Below are positions 32,400 through 44,219 of a stretch of DNA of 64,000 bases, in pieces; within the stretch, counting starts at the first letter, position 1, and each line of letters opens with the position of its first letter. The stretch is from Trochalopteron elliotii (taxonomy: Eukaryota > Chordata > Aves > Passeriformes > Leiothrichidae), in NCBI GenBank assembly GCA_024734555.1, contig JANPWX010000038.1, positions 686,668-750,667 on the forward strand, read 5' to 3'. The notes beneath the pieces are model-generated. The model ran no database searches. It had not been told where the DNA came from and saw only the letters and a program-made list of their open reading frames with translations. Position numbers and translations under genes: made by a program.

Positions 32400-32875
32400 A
32401 TGGCAGGCTCCCCTCCTGCCATGCCACATCCATACATCCCACCCCACAGGGCCATGGCTCCTGGGAGGTGTTGGGACAAGCACGCAGCCCTGACAGGGAC
32501 ATTTCACCACCTCTGGGGCAGTACCCGGGCAGGCACTGCGGCCCTGCCTGGCCTCTCCCGCGCTCCTGGGGGGCAGCCATTTTGCAGTGGCGACCAACCC
32601 TGTGCTGATGATTCTTTTCCCTCCTCAGGGAGTTCCTGTAAAAAGATGTCAGTCCACTGAAGGCTCTTTATAGTCCTGGCCCATCCCTGCACCCACAGGC
32701 CAGGGCTGTACTGTAGGCACCCAGGCAGCCCCCAGCTGCCACAAGGCCCTCGGTGACCTTGCCCTGTGGGGCAGCAGGTGAGCCCCGGCTGGTCCGTGCT
32801 GAGGTGCGGTGCCTCTGGAAAGCAGCGGGCCACAGGCTCCATCCCAAGCAGCACAGCTCTCGCAGCTGCCCAAAG
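32400..32875 (+). promoter_or_regulatory. GC-rich patch, possible promoter and noncoding first exon
   Basis: GC content rises sharply against the AT-rich surroundings, with scattered CpGs (acccgggc, ctcccgcgctc, gtgcggtg, agcgggc). A consensus donor (caaag|gtacgt) ends the patch at 32875. Inside it a second pair (ttttccctcctcag acceptor before 32630, cag|gtgagc donor after 32777) brackets a segment with no fully open frame. No ATG lies in the last 180 bp, so any exon here would be noncoding or 5' UTR. It would suit the start of gene B downstream. CpG density is modest compared with a classical island. Confidence 0.3.
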
Positions 32876-33081
32876 GTACGTGCTTTATATTGTTTTGGTT
32901 TGGTATTTTTTTTTAAAGTACAGACTTGTGGAAAGCTTGCTTGAAAGTTTCTATTAAGTTAGTATTAAAAAAAAAGAACCCTGTAACGATTCTTCCTTAA
33001 GGCTTTCTCCGAGTTAAATTCATTGCAATTCTGGTTTTCTTGTCATTAAGTAAACAAGCTTGATTCAATAATTGTGTTTTA

Positions 33082-33207
33082 TTATAGCTGAGGATGTCTA
33101 ATACAGTAGAGGGTGGGTTGAGTTTTTATCTTTGGCTGTGAACCATGTTTGTTCCCTGGAGCGTCCCACAGCAGTCTCGACCAGGAAGTGTCGGGCAGCG
33201 CCGCCAT
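33082..33207 (-). CDS. small ORF (41 codons) with promoter-like start, minus strand
   Basis: On the minus strand an ATG in the context ggaaaATGGCGGCG opens a frame encoding MAALPDTSWSRLLWDAPGN and on to a TAA. AATAAA overlaps the codon right after the stop. The first half is GC-rich and looks like the 5' coding end of a housekeeping-type gene; the second half is ordinary AT-rich sequence. Possibilities are a decayed retrocopy fragment, a short noncoding transcript end, or chance. No family is recognised. Confidence 0.2.
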   Translation of the reverse strand: MAALPDTSWSRLLWDAPGNKHGSQPKIKTQPTLYCIRHPQL

Positions 33208-33213
33208 TTTCCA
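33181..33213 (-). promoter_or_regulatory. ETS-like and YY1-like sites in tandem
   Basis: The plus strand carries ccaggaagtg (ETS-type core ggaagtg) and, about 12 bp on, gcgccgccattttcc, whose complement aaaatggcggc matches the YY1 consensus. This pairing is common just downstream of start sites of CpG promoters, and the YY1 orientation would suit minus-strand transcription. Four CpGs lie within about 35 bp. Function is inferred. Confidence 0.35.
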
Positions 33214-34590
33214 GAGGCGCAGCAGTCACTGGGCCTCATTCTGTGAATAATTACACATGCGCTTAACTTCATCACACTAGAAGTTTCTGTTAATTGCTTT
33301 TCCCAGTAAATATGTACATAAGCAGGCCTACCAAATGGCCAGATAATCTCTTTTCCAGGTATTTTGACTTTGCTGGAGAGGAAGAGGTCAGGGAGAGAGG
33401 TGGCCTCAATGAGGCTGCAAGCTGGCCCGAGGGAAGGGAGCTTTCTTGAGTGCTGGGGAAGCTCAAGACTGGGACACATTGCTGCTTTCCTTCATGACAT
33501 TATCACCACAAGCCTTTCCCTGCCATACCTTTGTTCCAAAAAAACCTGTCAAAGCAGAATATTCATCAGTGCCCATATTCGACATAGCCTTCTTAAGTGA
33601 ATTGAAGTTACTTGTCTGCAAATTCCTTACTCAAGGAAGAAGTAGCAAGAGATGATCAAGGTTTGGAGAGGTGCAGGAAATGAGCATGCTGACAGTGAGA
33701 GAAAGAGTGCAACCAAAGTGGTGAACCTTGACAACTTTGAGAAAGAGGGAGATGTGGCTGGAAAATACAATGACTGGAGGAAGAAGTGGAGTTGAGGGTA
33801 AAATGACTGGTGACAGCAGGGGAAGGTAAAGGGAAGGGATGTAGACGTGAATGTGAGTTAAAGGGCAGACCACAAATATCACTTTGTCAAAGAAAATAAG
33901 CAAGTGTCTGGGTGTGTAAAGAGCTAGAAAAGGATAGGTGTATAGGCATATTATGTAAAAGTTTCTTTCTACTAAGGGCAAAGGCAAAATTCCCATGGCT
34001 TTATGAAGAGATGGTCTTGGGTTTGCAGAAGCTGTCAACCCCAGAGCCCCAACCTCATTAAGCTGTCTGAAATGTTAGGAAGCTAGACATAGGAACTGCT
34101 TTGGAGTTTTGGTTTTTATTTCTGCTTTGGATATTAGCTCCAAGTGGCAGAGGAAAAGGGTGATATACATATAAGGACTAAAACTGAAGAAGAGAATGCA
34201 TCTGCTCCAGTAACAACCATACTGTTTGGTGTGAACACCTGGAGTAACTTGTATGTTTACTGTGTTCTGAACTCTGACAGCTGGAATGAGCAGTAAGTTG
34301 AGTGCTACCTTGGTATCTTTAAGTATTCTTTTATTCTTTTTCATGAAAGTCTATAAGGAATTGAGTAGTCTTTTCTTTCAGGTGTGTGCTGTAGTTTGGA
34401 ATAACGATTGTTCACATAAAGTGTGTGACTAATACATAACTTACTTGGATGTAAGGTAGACTTACAATGCTGTGGTCTAAAGCCTGGCCACTTCTTCCAA
34501 AAACATGACTTTAAAATGACAACAAAGAAATCCTCCCCAAGAAATATCTGTCTTAATTTAGCATTCTTACATGCCATTAAATATTCTGAT
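33214..34590. other. non-coding stretch, partly purine-rich
   Basis: From about 33640 to 33900 the plus strand is strongly purine-biased (gagagaaagag-type words), which explains the long pyrimidine-coded minus-strand frame at 33631-34038. No gene recognised. Confidence 0.5.
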
Positions 34591-34638
34591 TTATTTGTGT
34601 TAGAACTTTATTTAAACTTTATTTGTGTTAGAACTTTA
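34591..34638. repeat. short tandem duplication, period 28 bp
   Basis: The 20-mer ttatttgtgttagaacttta occurs at 34591 and again at 34619, separated by a short AT linker. It looks like a recent local duplication. Confidence 0.85.
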
Positions 34639-35479
34639 CTGTGATGTGGCCAACCAGCAGGAAGGCTGTTCCTGACTTCTGTGGGTTTGGAACAGGGCGT
34701 TTTGCTGGCAGATAGACCATGTACTTAACCATGTCAGCACTGAAAGCAGAGCCAAAGGTATAATATCACACTATGATACCAATTGATAAAGAAGGCTGCT
34801 GAGCTGGTTTCTCACTAAAGTCACAGAATTCAGGCAGTGAAATCCCTGGAGCGTTCAGTCTGCTGCAAGCTGTGCAGGTGAAAAAGAATCAAACTAGTGG
34901 ATTGGTAGCTAGAAGCTAGAGAGTAGATAGATAACTGCTTAGGATAGTTATTTCTTTGAAAACTCAGTTATTTTTAAAGCAAATCCATCCTTGTAACCAA
35001 ATAAAGAAAAATATTTAAAAATTTACTGAAATCCTTTCTGCTTTCTATTTCTGCTACTACTTCCCTTTTATATGGCAATTCACTCACACTTAGATTCACT
35101 TTCTTCTCCTTACAACAGCAATTTGATATACCAGTGATTATCTGCCATAATTTCAAAGAAGTTTCCTGTGAAGAAATAAAGTGAAGAAATAAAAATGAAT
35201 CATCATAGTCTTCAGTTTGAAGATGTCTAAAAACATGTAAAAATATTTCTGTTGTGAAATCAAGTGGACAGTTTAGAGCTTGATAATAGAAGATCTAGTA
35301 GATGTATATTTAGACATTTAATATTTAGTAGCCACTGAGATTTCTCTCCAGCTTGGAGGCAGAAGCTCCAAGTTTGGAAGACCTTTTGACCCACAAATAT
35401 TTCCCTAACCCATCGAAAATAGAACATGGAATTAAGACAGCTTTAGAAACAAATGGACCTATGTGTGATTAGCAAGGGA
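34639..35479. other. non-coding stretch, nothing recognised
   Basis: AT-rich sequence with a small 14-bp direct repeat (gtgaagaaataaa) near 35167-35192. No gene seen. Confidence 0.5.
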
Positions 35480-35632
35480 CTTTCTCCAGAGAAACAGGTT
35501 TGAATATCTGGAGATACTCAAGAGCTGCCTGGATGCAATCCTGTAAAATGTGCTGTAGGATGACCCTGCTTGAGGAGGTTGGACAGGATATGGTTCTTCT
35601 CTCTTACCTATTCTGTGATTCTGTAAAACCTC
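35480..35632 (+). mobile_element. CR1 LINE 3' tail fragment, plus orientation
   Basis: Short remnant of the CR1 3' UTR: 'tggagatactcaagagctgc', 'ctggatgcaatcctgt', 'gatgaccctgcttgaggagg', 'ttggacaggatatgg' and the terminal 'attctgtgattctgta'. The left boundary is approximate. Confidence 0.85.
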
Positions 35633-38210
35633 ACAGATGAAAAAACTTCCATTCTGAAAAGCCCTGTAAGCATTTAGTGACAAGGGAGGTTGCACTCCTT
35701 CTGACAAGGTGCTTATCTCAAATCCCTAGTCCACATCTCTGTAGTGTATTCCTGGGGAGAGGTTTCTCATTGTAGGAAAAATGCCTCCTGCCCTCCTAGC
35801 TGAGTCTGCTGCTGCACTGTCCTCCTTGGCAGTTTTTGTGTACTCCAGACAGTGATTTTTGTGGGATACTGTGTTATGCACAGACGTCTCTCCATGCATG
35901 GTGTACGGATTTGAGTTCCCCAGTCAGAGCAGTGAGCTCTGCTAGGTGGCAAGGGACACGTGTCTGTGCCTTTGTTCTGTAAATGTAGCTTTCTGCCTGT
36001 GTATCCAAATTCTTCATCAAGGGACAGAAGTACCTTCTGGTATCAGGTACTTTTTGGAGAGATCCTGATTCCTGCTGAATGCTTTCAAGCTAAACTATGG
36101 ATGTAGGATAAATATTCCAGACAGTGACTATTTCCAGTTTGGTACACAATGAGGAATAGCATGCAGTTTTAAATATAAATCATTCGTGTCTAGTAATGAG
36201 CATTTCTAGTTTCAAGATGACTAGCATAAAGACATCTGTGTTCCATTTTATGGCAAAGAGAATCCAAGAAATATAAAAGGACAAGAAAAAATATAATTGG
36301 TGATAACTCATTGTGTTCATTTGCCTGCAAAAAAATTACATATTTATGCCAAGCACAAATGTCCAGGGCCACCCAGCTTCACAGCTGATCTAAACTGGCA
36401 GGGCTTCCCATAAAGGTGTTCTGATAAGCAACTTGCCTTAACATGGGACGCAGGAAGGGATGACATGGAATGGAGTTTGCATCCTGCATACCAGAGTGCC
36501 AAAGAAATCCTGTATCTCAGCAGTTCCCTTTTCATCAGAGGAGTCCTAGGTCGAACTGAAGCCCGTATAGCAGCTCTCTTGTGCCGTCTGTCTGGTGAAA
36601 GAGGGGCCATGGGCAGAGATGTTCTTTATACAGAAGATTCTCCCTACCAGCAGAATCAGTGGAGCCCAGAGCGAGCTGTATGGACTCTGCACAGCAGCTG
36701 GGCATGTTGTGCATGATCACAGCTCCAGCTCTGCCTTGATTCACTCAAGCTCAAGTACCCAGTGCCACTGTAACCAAGTCAGCAAAACATCAATCACTGT
36801 GCACTGTAGGGATCTGCCTGGAGGCCAGGGCAGCCGGAGCAAACCTGTGCTGGAATCTCAGCTGTTATTGCAGCACTGTCAGCCTGAAGCTGTCTTGGCT
36901 AAGTCAGTCCATGTTAGAGGGCTCTATCTCCATGTGCAAATGCAAACATGACCTGTGAGTTATTACAGGGCCTCTGTGCTACCAGCAATTCTGACTTAAT
37001 GTCAGCTGTTGCTCCCAGCCATACCTTTACATGATCTGATAAATACCACTGCAAAATCTCAGGTGTGCTGGAAATATTGCTATATCAGAAAGAAGTGTAT
37101 TCTTCGTGTTTTCTTTATTAACTTAAGTCCAGTGTGGAAGAAATCTAAAATTTGTGTTTCATCTCTGAGATTTGGCTTTCTTTTTTGTCAGTGTGTTTTA
37201 TTTTGGCAAATTATAGGAATAGAGGCTATTGATGATGAACTAGTCCTTCCTAGATTTAAATACAAGTTTATCCAAACTGCCTGTCTTTTTAAGATCCAAC
37301 TTGACATAAATTCAGAGCTCATACTGAACAGTGCAGTGTTTTCTCTCTGTTGAAGAAGAGAGAATTAATGAGGAAAGACAGCTAAAAGGCTCTCTGGAAC
37401 TTTTATTGGAATACTATCTAAATTTTAATAACAGAAATCATTAAAAATTCTGCTACTTATTGAGAGTTTCACCACTTCCTTTTTTCAAGAAGGCTGATAT
37501 ATTTCTAGAAAAATCTTTCCCACCATATTTTTCACATGTACTTCCCATTCCAAACTGAAAAGAACACGGCACAGATTTCTTCTTGATAAGTGTGTGCACA
37601 GGCAAGTTCCTTAGCCTTCCTTTTCAGGGAAATCTCTGCCTTTGTTTGAAAGCACATGTTCTCTGAGCAGATAGTAATTTACATTTTTTGGGATGCCATC
37701 TGCACTTTATCTTGTAATCCTAGGATGGGATAAAGTACACTTAAATGTTGGTGTTAAACTTTCGAAACTTTAACTTGCAAGAGTGTCAGGCTGTTCTGTC
37801 AGTGAAAATTTGAGATTTTTCTGCTTACAGGAACTGACTGAACTGCATTTTATCCTAGGGATTTGTAATCAGTTTGATTTTCTTTGATCATGCAGATAAG
37901 TATTAATGATAACCAGAAGCAGAATCAACAAAGAAGTAGACTCATATCTATTCTTAGAGTACTTGATCTGAAACTGGCAGATTCATATCTTGTGGACTTA
38001 CATTTCATCCATAGTTTCTTGGCACTCTGTATTTATGATAGAAGGGCAATGAGAACCTCTGCCTCTGGACACTTACCTCCTTCTTCAAAGCAACTGTGTA
38101 AAGTAGTTTCTCTTACAGCACATGATTTCAGGAGGGGCGAGGGGACAAAGCATGGAATCTCATCAATTGAGAATTCGATTTATTTTATTGAAAGAAGGCT
38201 TTGATATTGT
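35633..38210. other. non-coding stretch, nothing firm
   Basis: Contains two segments with acceptor or donor-like sites. One is 36875-36955 (before a gtgagt donor). The other is a long frame after tttgatcatgcag from 37896 (about 100 codons to 38204). Neither peptide is recognisable and both are left uncalled. Confidence 0.4.
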
Positions 38211-38245
38211 TATACATATATATGTATATATACATATACACAAAT
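38211..38245. repeat. AT-rich (TATA/CATA) palindromic tract
   Basis: Alternating tacatatatatgtatatatacatata words form overlapping short inverted repeats that could extrude a hairpin. Low-complexity sequence of no evident function. Confidence 0.7.
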
Positions 38246-38368
38246 GCAATTTCACAACACTTTAGACAATGCATTCATTGACTTTAATGCATTTGAAAAT
38301 GTGAGTTAGTTCAAAGGGGATTTCTGTTTATTAAATGATATTATATTTTCCTCTTCTGTGTGCTTTAG

Positions 38369-38442
38369 CATTCATAGGAGCAGTTGTCAGTGTTGTGATT
38401 CTTCTATTGCTAGCTCTCCCCCTGAAAAAAAAAAACAACTAG
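38369..38442 (+). CDS. candidate terminal exon encoding a transmembrane tail
   Basis: A strong acceptor (ttttcctcttctgtgtgctttag) is followed by a frame that takes two bases as the end of a split codon. It then encodes FIGAVVSVVILLLLALPL, a basic KKK-NN end and TAG. An uninterrupted hydrophobic run of about 18 residues capped by lysines directly before a stop is the layout of a type I membrane protein C-terminus. Another frame is also open, and no matching upstream exon was identified, so this may be coincidence. The A run encoding the lysines is low-complexity. Confidence 0.22.
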
Positions 38443-40520
38443 AGTATGTGAGAACGCTTACTGTAAAGCAGAGGTTTCCCAGCAAGATCACATTCAAGAA
38501 TTAGGCATGCCTATCTATAGAGTAAGTGTCTTTTAGTGGTCTGATGATCATTACTGCTGCAATGGAGGAAATTACTATATTCCTTACTCAAAACATTCCT
38601 ACAAAGTCAAGCATGACTATCAACAGTACATTTATTCGTGAAAAGGAGCCTAAAAATTGTAGGTGTTCCTCTTACATCAGCTTATATCCTGTTGACAACT
38701 CAAATGACACTAGGCCCACTTATTAGTTTCTAGTGGTTTAACTGACAACTTTTGGTCTCATAAATGTACTATAAATACTATCTGCAGCACAGCCTTGCTG
38801 TTCAGTGGTACACCAAGTGTTCAGATGGCTGAGAATGCTGTTTCCCAATGGGAAATGTGGCATTTGGCAATCGTTTATTCTGATTTCCTTTGAGGATATG
38901 AAGGAAAGATTTTACCAAAGTAATCCCTGAGTAAAAAGCAAGCAACAAAATGATTAATACCAAAGCACAGGACTATAGAATGAATGCTGAAGTGCAGATT
39001 TTATTATATCTTTAAAGTAGATAGGGTGATTGCATACTTTTACCTCTATAGGGAAATACGTTTGTGCTTTCCACACACACATGAGCTTGTGGAAAAATTG
39101 CATGTGATTGATTTCATGAGTTTGGAAATGAGCCCTAGTGTTGAGAACTTCACAGCCCCAACTCTGAACTCACTTGGCAGCATGGATGTAGGAACCTCTT
39201 TCTCCCAATGAAGTCACTCCTGCCAGTGGTTACAACACAAAGAGGGTTTGGCTCATAAAGGACAAATTGTGATATAACAAAGTCCCACCATAGGGTGAAA
39301 AAAACCTGGATTTGTTTTCATCTGGAACAAAACAGTTTGTAGAGAGGGAGAATAAAAAAAACAGCCCAAGCACTTACTGTTTTTGGTTCCTGTGGAGCTA
39401 GGCTGCCCCTATCTTGTCAGGAAAAATCAGGGAAATGATGAGAGATTGTGAAGTGCAGGTTTAGCCAACGTAAGATTAGCACATTTGCTGAACTTTAACC
39501 TCATTTTTCTAGTACCTATGTTTACCATGTTCCTCATTGCAGTGAGTTTAGAGTTGAACTTCCTTTCTTCTTGGCCTCCTTCTCAAGAACATGGGAGTTA
39601 TGGGGCTTTGCTCCTACACCACCTTAGGCAGCAGGAATATTGGCTGGTGACTTTCATCTAAAGTTGATGTGATGTAAGGATCACAAGATATATGAAGTTC
39701 ATAGCAGCCATTTTAGGGAATTCATGCCTGTATGTAGAAAAGAATCTGAACTGAGAGAAAACAGAGGTTGATCCCTGCCCCACTTAATGGCAGAGGGCAG
39801 GTGACCAGGAAACCTGTGCTTATTGCCAGGTTGCCAAGAAGTGTTACCCAGAGGCAGCCCCGAGTACACTGCCTCTGTCTCAGCTAATGTGCAAAGGATG
39901 TGGGAAGAGAGCAAGAAGAGAGGAGAGTGACAGAGAGACACACAGGAAGGTCAAGGTGGCATAGGAGGGCCTGGGTTTTGCAGGAGTGGAACATTTGAAG
40001 AATGGGAAACTTCATTCCAGAAGAAACAATGCTTCATGTTCAAAGAATTATTTATTTTTTAATATATATTCAACATTCTGTTTCCTTTTCATGGTTTCTT
40101 TTTTCCCTGCCCACACTCGTTAACGAAGCTTGTGACAACATGAAGGTAGCAGTTTGGGTGGGCTGTACATTTACCTCTGGAAGATTTTAGCCATCACTTA
40201 GAAGAATATGTTAAAACTCTCAAGAGAAGATGCAGATGCATTGCACTGAAAGAGTTAAATGCTGATCTCAGAATAAGACATGAGACCTCAACCCCTTTTT
40301 TTCAGTCTCAGAATAATAGCTTTCCTGCTGAAGCAAACAGAAAATGTGTTGCCAGTGCAGATAAGAGAACCTTAGAGTACCTTGAAACTGTGATTCAGCA
40401 CACTTGAAGTTACTACTGTTTTACAAGAAGGTGCTGACTCATTTACTAACTGCATGCAAACAATCTAGAAGTGCTACTCTTTTTCTCCAAAAAAATTTTA
40501 TACATTACTATTAGTAGCAA
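38443..40520. other. non-coding stretch, nothing recognised
   Basis: No repeat family or exon pair recognised. A closed acceptor/donor pair (39421-39468) has stops in every frame. The minus-strand frame at 39699-39941 has no support. Confidence 0.45.
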
Positions 40521-40640
40521 TCACAGAATCACAGAATGGGTCAGGATAGAATGGACTGCAGTTCATCTGGTCCAACTTCCCTGCCCAAGCAAGGGCATCC
40601 CAGAGCCTGTGGCATAGGATTGCAATCAATTACAGTCATG
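40521..40640 (-). mobile_element. CR1 LINE 3' tail fragment, minus orientation
   Basis: Starts with the reverse-complemented terminal repeat 'atcacagaatcacagaatgg', followed by 'catctggtccaacttccctg' and 'gcaagggcatcccagagcct', the standard antisense reading of the CR1 3' end. The rest of the element is missing or too diverged to follow. Confidence 0.88.
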
Positions 40641-41757
40641 AGCAAAGGATGGCCAGAAATGGCTTTTGGGAAGGCAAATGATTCTACACTTGCCAAAGCT
40701 GATCAGCTTGTGTTGGGAATTATTGACAATTTTCAGGAACAAATCTGATCAATGGTCACAAGAGACGTCCTTGTTCTAGAAGCCTCTGGTTCTAGAAGCT
40801 TGTTCCCTTGTGGTGTGATGAGGTAGGAAAGGGATTGACCAAACTTTGAATGTTGTCAAAGGAACTGCTAGAGGCAGAGAGAAGGCAGTCGGTACAGGTA
40901 CAAAGTTATTTTTTCTGTTGTTTCATGCTTTTTAAGGCAGACTGACAGGTTAGGTCAACGACCAGATTTTTCTTTCTTTTTTATTCCTTCACAGCAGCAA
41001 AGAGATAAAGACTGTCCCTGCAAAGAATTTGGTAAAATGTCTATAACAATTTATTTGGTAAGGTTTTTATTGTGAGGTTTTTTTCATAAAAAATAACATG
41101 TCAACTGAAAGGTAATTTGTTCAGATTTCCTAACAGTGAATACCCTAAAAATCTAGGAAATGCCAGTTAAGGAGTCCTTAGTACCTGGACAGTCAATATT
41201 AGATGATGCAGCATTCAGCACTGCTCTCTGATTTCATCCAGCAGAAGTAATAGTTGCCCCCATGCAGCATACGACCACCCATACTGCAAACCTCCAGTTA
41301 CTGCCACACACATCCAAATTGACTCCAGCTTCAGTAATGTGAGATGTCATATGGAAAAATACTGCACTGAGGGAACACACAATGTGCCTAGAAGTTTGGA
41401 GCTGTGTTCAAGTTGAAAAGCAGTGCTCTGGAGTCCTCTATCACCTGTGCCTTTCTTCCTGATTTCACACCTCCTCACATATTAAACAACTTTTGTGCAG
41501 TCTACCTGTCTTTTACTAGGGAATTTACTGAAATGGATGCCAAAGAAGCACTGTGGCAAAGACCCAGGTCAAACTAGTATTGATAAAACCTTCTCAAATC
41601 TCTCCAGATGGAAACAGATGGTGAAAATATCCCATGCTCCTTCTTCAAGAGTTTAATAAAACCACTTCTCTTCTTGTAAGTTAAACCACAGCAGGACAGG
41701 TATGGAAACCATGAGCAATGATCAATTTGCTAATTGTCATTCTCATTCTTCCCCTAG
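40641..41757. other. non-coding stretch
   Basis: Nothing recognised. A 12-bp direct repeat (ggttctagaagc type) sits near 40775-40800. If gene B is real this is intron. Confidence 0.45.
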
Positions 41758-41831
41758 ATCACACCCAGGGAACCTGTCTCCTCAGCAGACCTGGACAATG
41801 GATTCAAAGTGCTTGCTTTGCATCTCTCAGG
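41758..41831 (+). CDS. candidate exon, gene B (uncertain)
   Basis: 74 nt between an acceptor (ttctcattcttcccctag) and a g|gtagga donor. All three frames are open, which weakens the case. The frame that chains to the downstream candidates takes one base, encodes SHPGNLSPQQTWTMDSK and then CLLCISQ, and leaves one base. The alternative phase-0 frame encodes ITPREPVSSADLDNGFK. The product is not recognised. It is kept because its phase agrees with the 48039, 52377 and 57286 segments. Confidence 0.2.
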
Positions 41832-44117
41832 GTAGGATCTAAACTTCCATTTTCTCTATTCTAGCTGAGCAATTTATCTAATTTATTCAATGTGTAACAT
41901 GAGCCTACTACTGCTATTTGTGCTTTTGTATAGGACTGGCTGTATTAAAAGCTGCTGACATAAAGTAACATGAATCCCACCATGGATTGGCAGGAATGAA
42001 GTGCCTAGCTGCTCAGAGGGATCTGGACTCTAGCAGTTGTAAGATGGGCCTGGAGACCAGGGGTTTGCCTGGAAGAAACAAAAATATCAGTAGGGTTAGA
42101 GTTTGGTGTGGCATGGAATGGATAATGAATAAGTAGCACATACATGCTGGATTTGTGTGCCCCAGTGCCTCTTGTGAATCCAGCCCAAAGCTTTCCCATA
42201 CTGCCCTGCCAAAGTGCCTCAAGTCTGTCCAGCTGGGAGATGAGAAGCTGAGCCACTTTTCATGCTTTTTCTTACAGTTCCCTGAAGGGTTAATTAGTAC
42301 ACAGAAATAATAATAATTCCTTGTTCTTTTTACAGAGTTTTTCATCAATAGAGCTTAAGCTTAGTTTTAGGGAAACTAAGGCAAAAAACCAGATATTTGC
42401 CCAAATTCACACATCTAGTGAGGCTTAACACTAAAAGCAGCTTAGTTTTGTGTATTGACTTTTCTTCACACATGCCCCCAAAGTCTGATTTTGGAACTGA
42501 AGAATTAAATTAGCCTGTACTGCACATTCCTGAAGACTTGTACAGCTAGAAATGAGAAAGAGTACAAAATATTGCATAAAAAATATCCCATTGAAACTGG
42601 AAGAAACTTGGACAGCAAGTTCACTGGAGCAGGATTTAAATCCAAAATAAAAAATGCATATTCTCCCATGAGTGTGTATATGACATATAATTGTAGCATA
42701 ACCTTATGACACTACAGAGCTGCATGACACTACAGGAAATACAGAAGCACAGGACAGTCTCCACTGGAAGAGTTTCACACTCAAGTATTTGCACCCAGTC
42801 TCCTCTGCATTTGGTTTTTATGGTGTCTACAAGAGACAAGACAATGGGGAATCATAGCCCTCCTCTCCTTACTCAGGAGAGACAAAAAAATATTAATCTA
42901 GTTCAAATCTATAGCATAGTGATTTAATATTTGGGGTCTTTTTGTCAGGAGGGGAGTAAGATTGATTTGTAGGTACATCCATGTCCTCTTGCCATCATTT
43001 ATTTTGAGAAAAATTATTAAGCACTGATTTTCAAATCTGACCTGTAGCTAATTCCTCAAGCATGTGGCTATAATGGAGTTTATTGCACCATGCCCTTGTC
43101 TTCTCTTCTTATGGAAAATTTATTTTTTTATTTAGTTCTTTGCCCATCATGTAGCATTTCAATATTATCCCTTTAAATATGTAAGTCTGTTGAGGTTCTT
43201 GCAATGCTTCTAACTGCTAGCTGCCAGGGACTGCTCTGAACATCAGCTAAAGCCTGAGGTTTTTAAACTTTTTTTCTTGTGTGTCTGTGCCTTGAAAACT
43301 GTTAGTTACAGATGCGTGGCTTCTGCACTTTGTTTTTATCATCTAAAGACCTAAAGATAGTGTGTATTTTCTCCTCTAGTGATCTGCTACCTGGCCTTTT
43401 CATTCTCTCATCCTTTGAAATGCTTCTGTTCTGCTTCCTCCAGAAGATGTTTCCTCCCCACCTCTCTGGTCCATGATTTCCCACTATGCCTTGCAGCATT
43501 CAATCCAGTGCAGGAGGTATTAAAGCTGCTGTAGAAACAGGAAAAGCTGCTGCGACCTCCCCAGCTGTGGAGGATCCCCACAAAGAGAGGAATTGTCTGA
43601 GGAATAAAATGGGAGATGGAGCTCTCATGGCTCCACCTGTGCTGCACAAACAGAATCAAAGGATTGATGGAGAACCCAAGCAAATTTTATTTTGTTGGAG
43701 GAATAGCTGTTGGAAGAATAATGTGGTGGTAATTCAGAACATCACTTTGGCTGATGCCACACTGTTGCTTTTTCCTTTTCCTGCTGTTTCACATTGTCTC
43801 TGTGTGGCACTTACAGGGAGAAAAAATCGGTGTTGTTTGTAAAGAACTTCCAGAGCAAAAGTATAGAGAGGGTGTTTCCTGGAGATTAGTTTATACATGG
43901 TGTGACTCAAGCCAGATAAGATCAGCTTATAAGAGGATAGCTGATCATGATTTCAGATTATTTTTTTTTCTTTTTATTTCTTTAAAAGTTTATTTTGACC
44001 TAGAGTGGTATTTTATAGCTTGCATTCATTCCTACAGAAGACGGAATGCTATTGCAGTCAACAGTGGAAGGGTTGGATTTTAAAGGATGAGTCTTCATAA
44101 CCTATGGATTAGCTCAC
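41832..44117. other. non-coding stretch, presumed intron
   Basis: Nothing firm. An acceptor-like site at 43497 (cactatgccttgcag) is followed by a long frame (to 43842) rich in Ala and Lys without a matching donor, and was not called. Confidence 0.4.
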
Positions 44118-44219
44118 CTTTGTCATATGGCTCACTGAGGTGATGCAGCCAAGGTGCTTCTTCTTATACTCAGACTGTCTCTGTGTCCCAGAGAAAGTCT
44201 GTGCCTGAATGCCTCTGCT
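44118..44219 (-). CDS. candidate 34-codon exon on the minus strand (uncertain)
   Basis: On the minus strand 102 nt lie between an acceptor (cagtgtcttgcag) and an aaag|gtgagc donor. The length is a multiple of three and exactly one frame is open. It begins and ends on codon boundaries and encodes SRGIQAQTFSGTQRQ, EYKKKHLGC and HMTK. No partner exon was identified, so this could be chance or part of an antisense gene. Confidence 0.18.

Noticed and set aside
32214..32660. 148-codon plus-strand frame after an acceptor-like site
   Set aside because: Length is explained by the GC-rich patch, where stops are rare; equally long frames exist on the opposite strand.
37896..38204. Acceptor-like site followed by about 100 open codons
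   Set aside because: No donor, no recognisable family and no partner exon; composition looks random.
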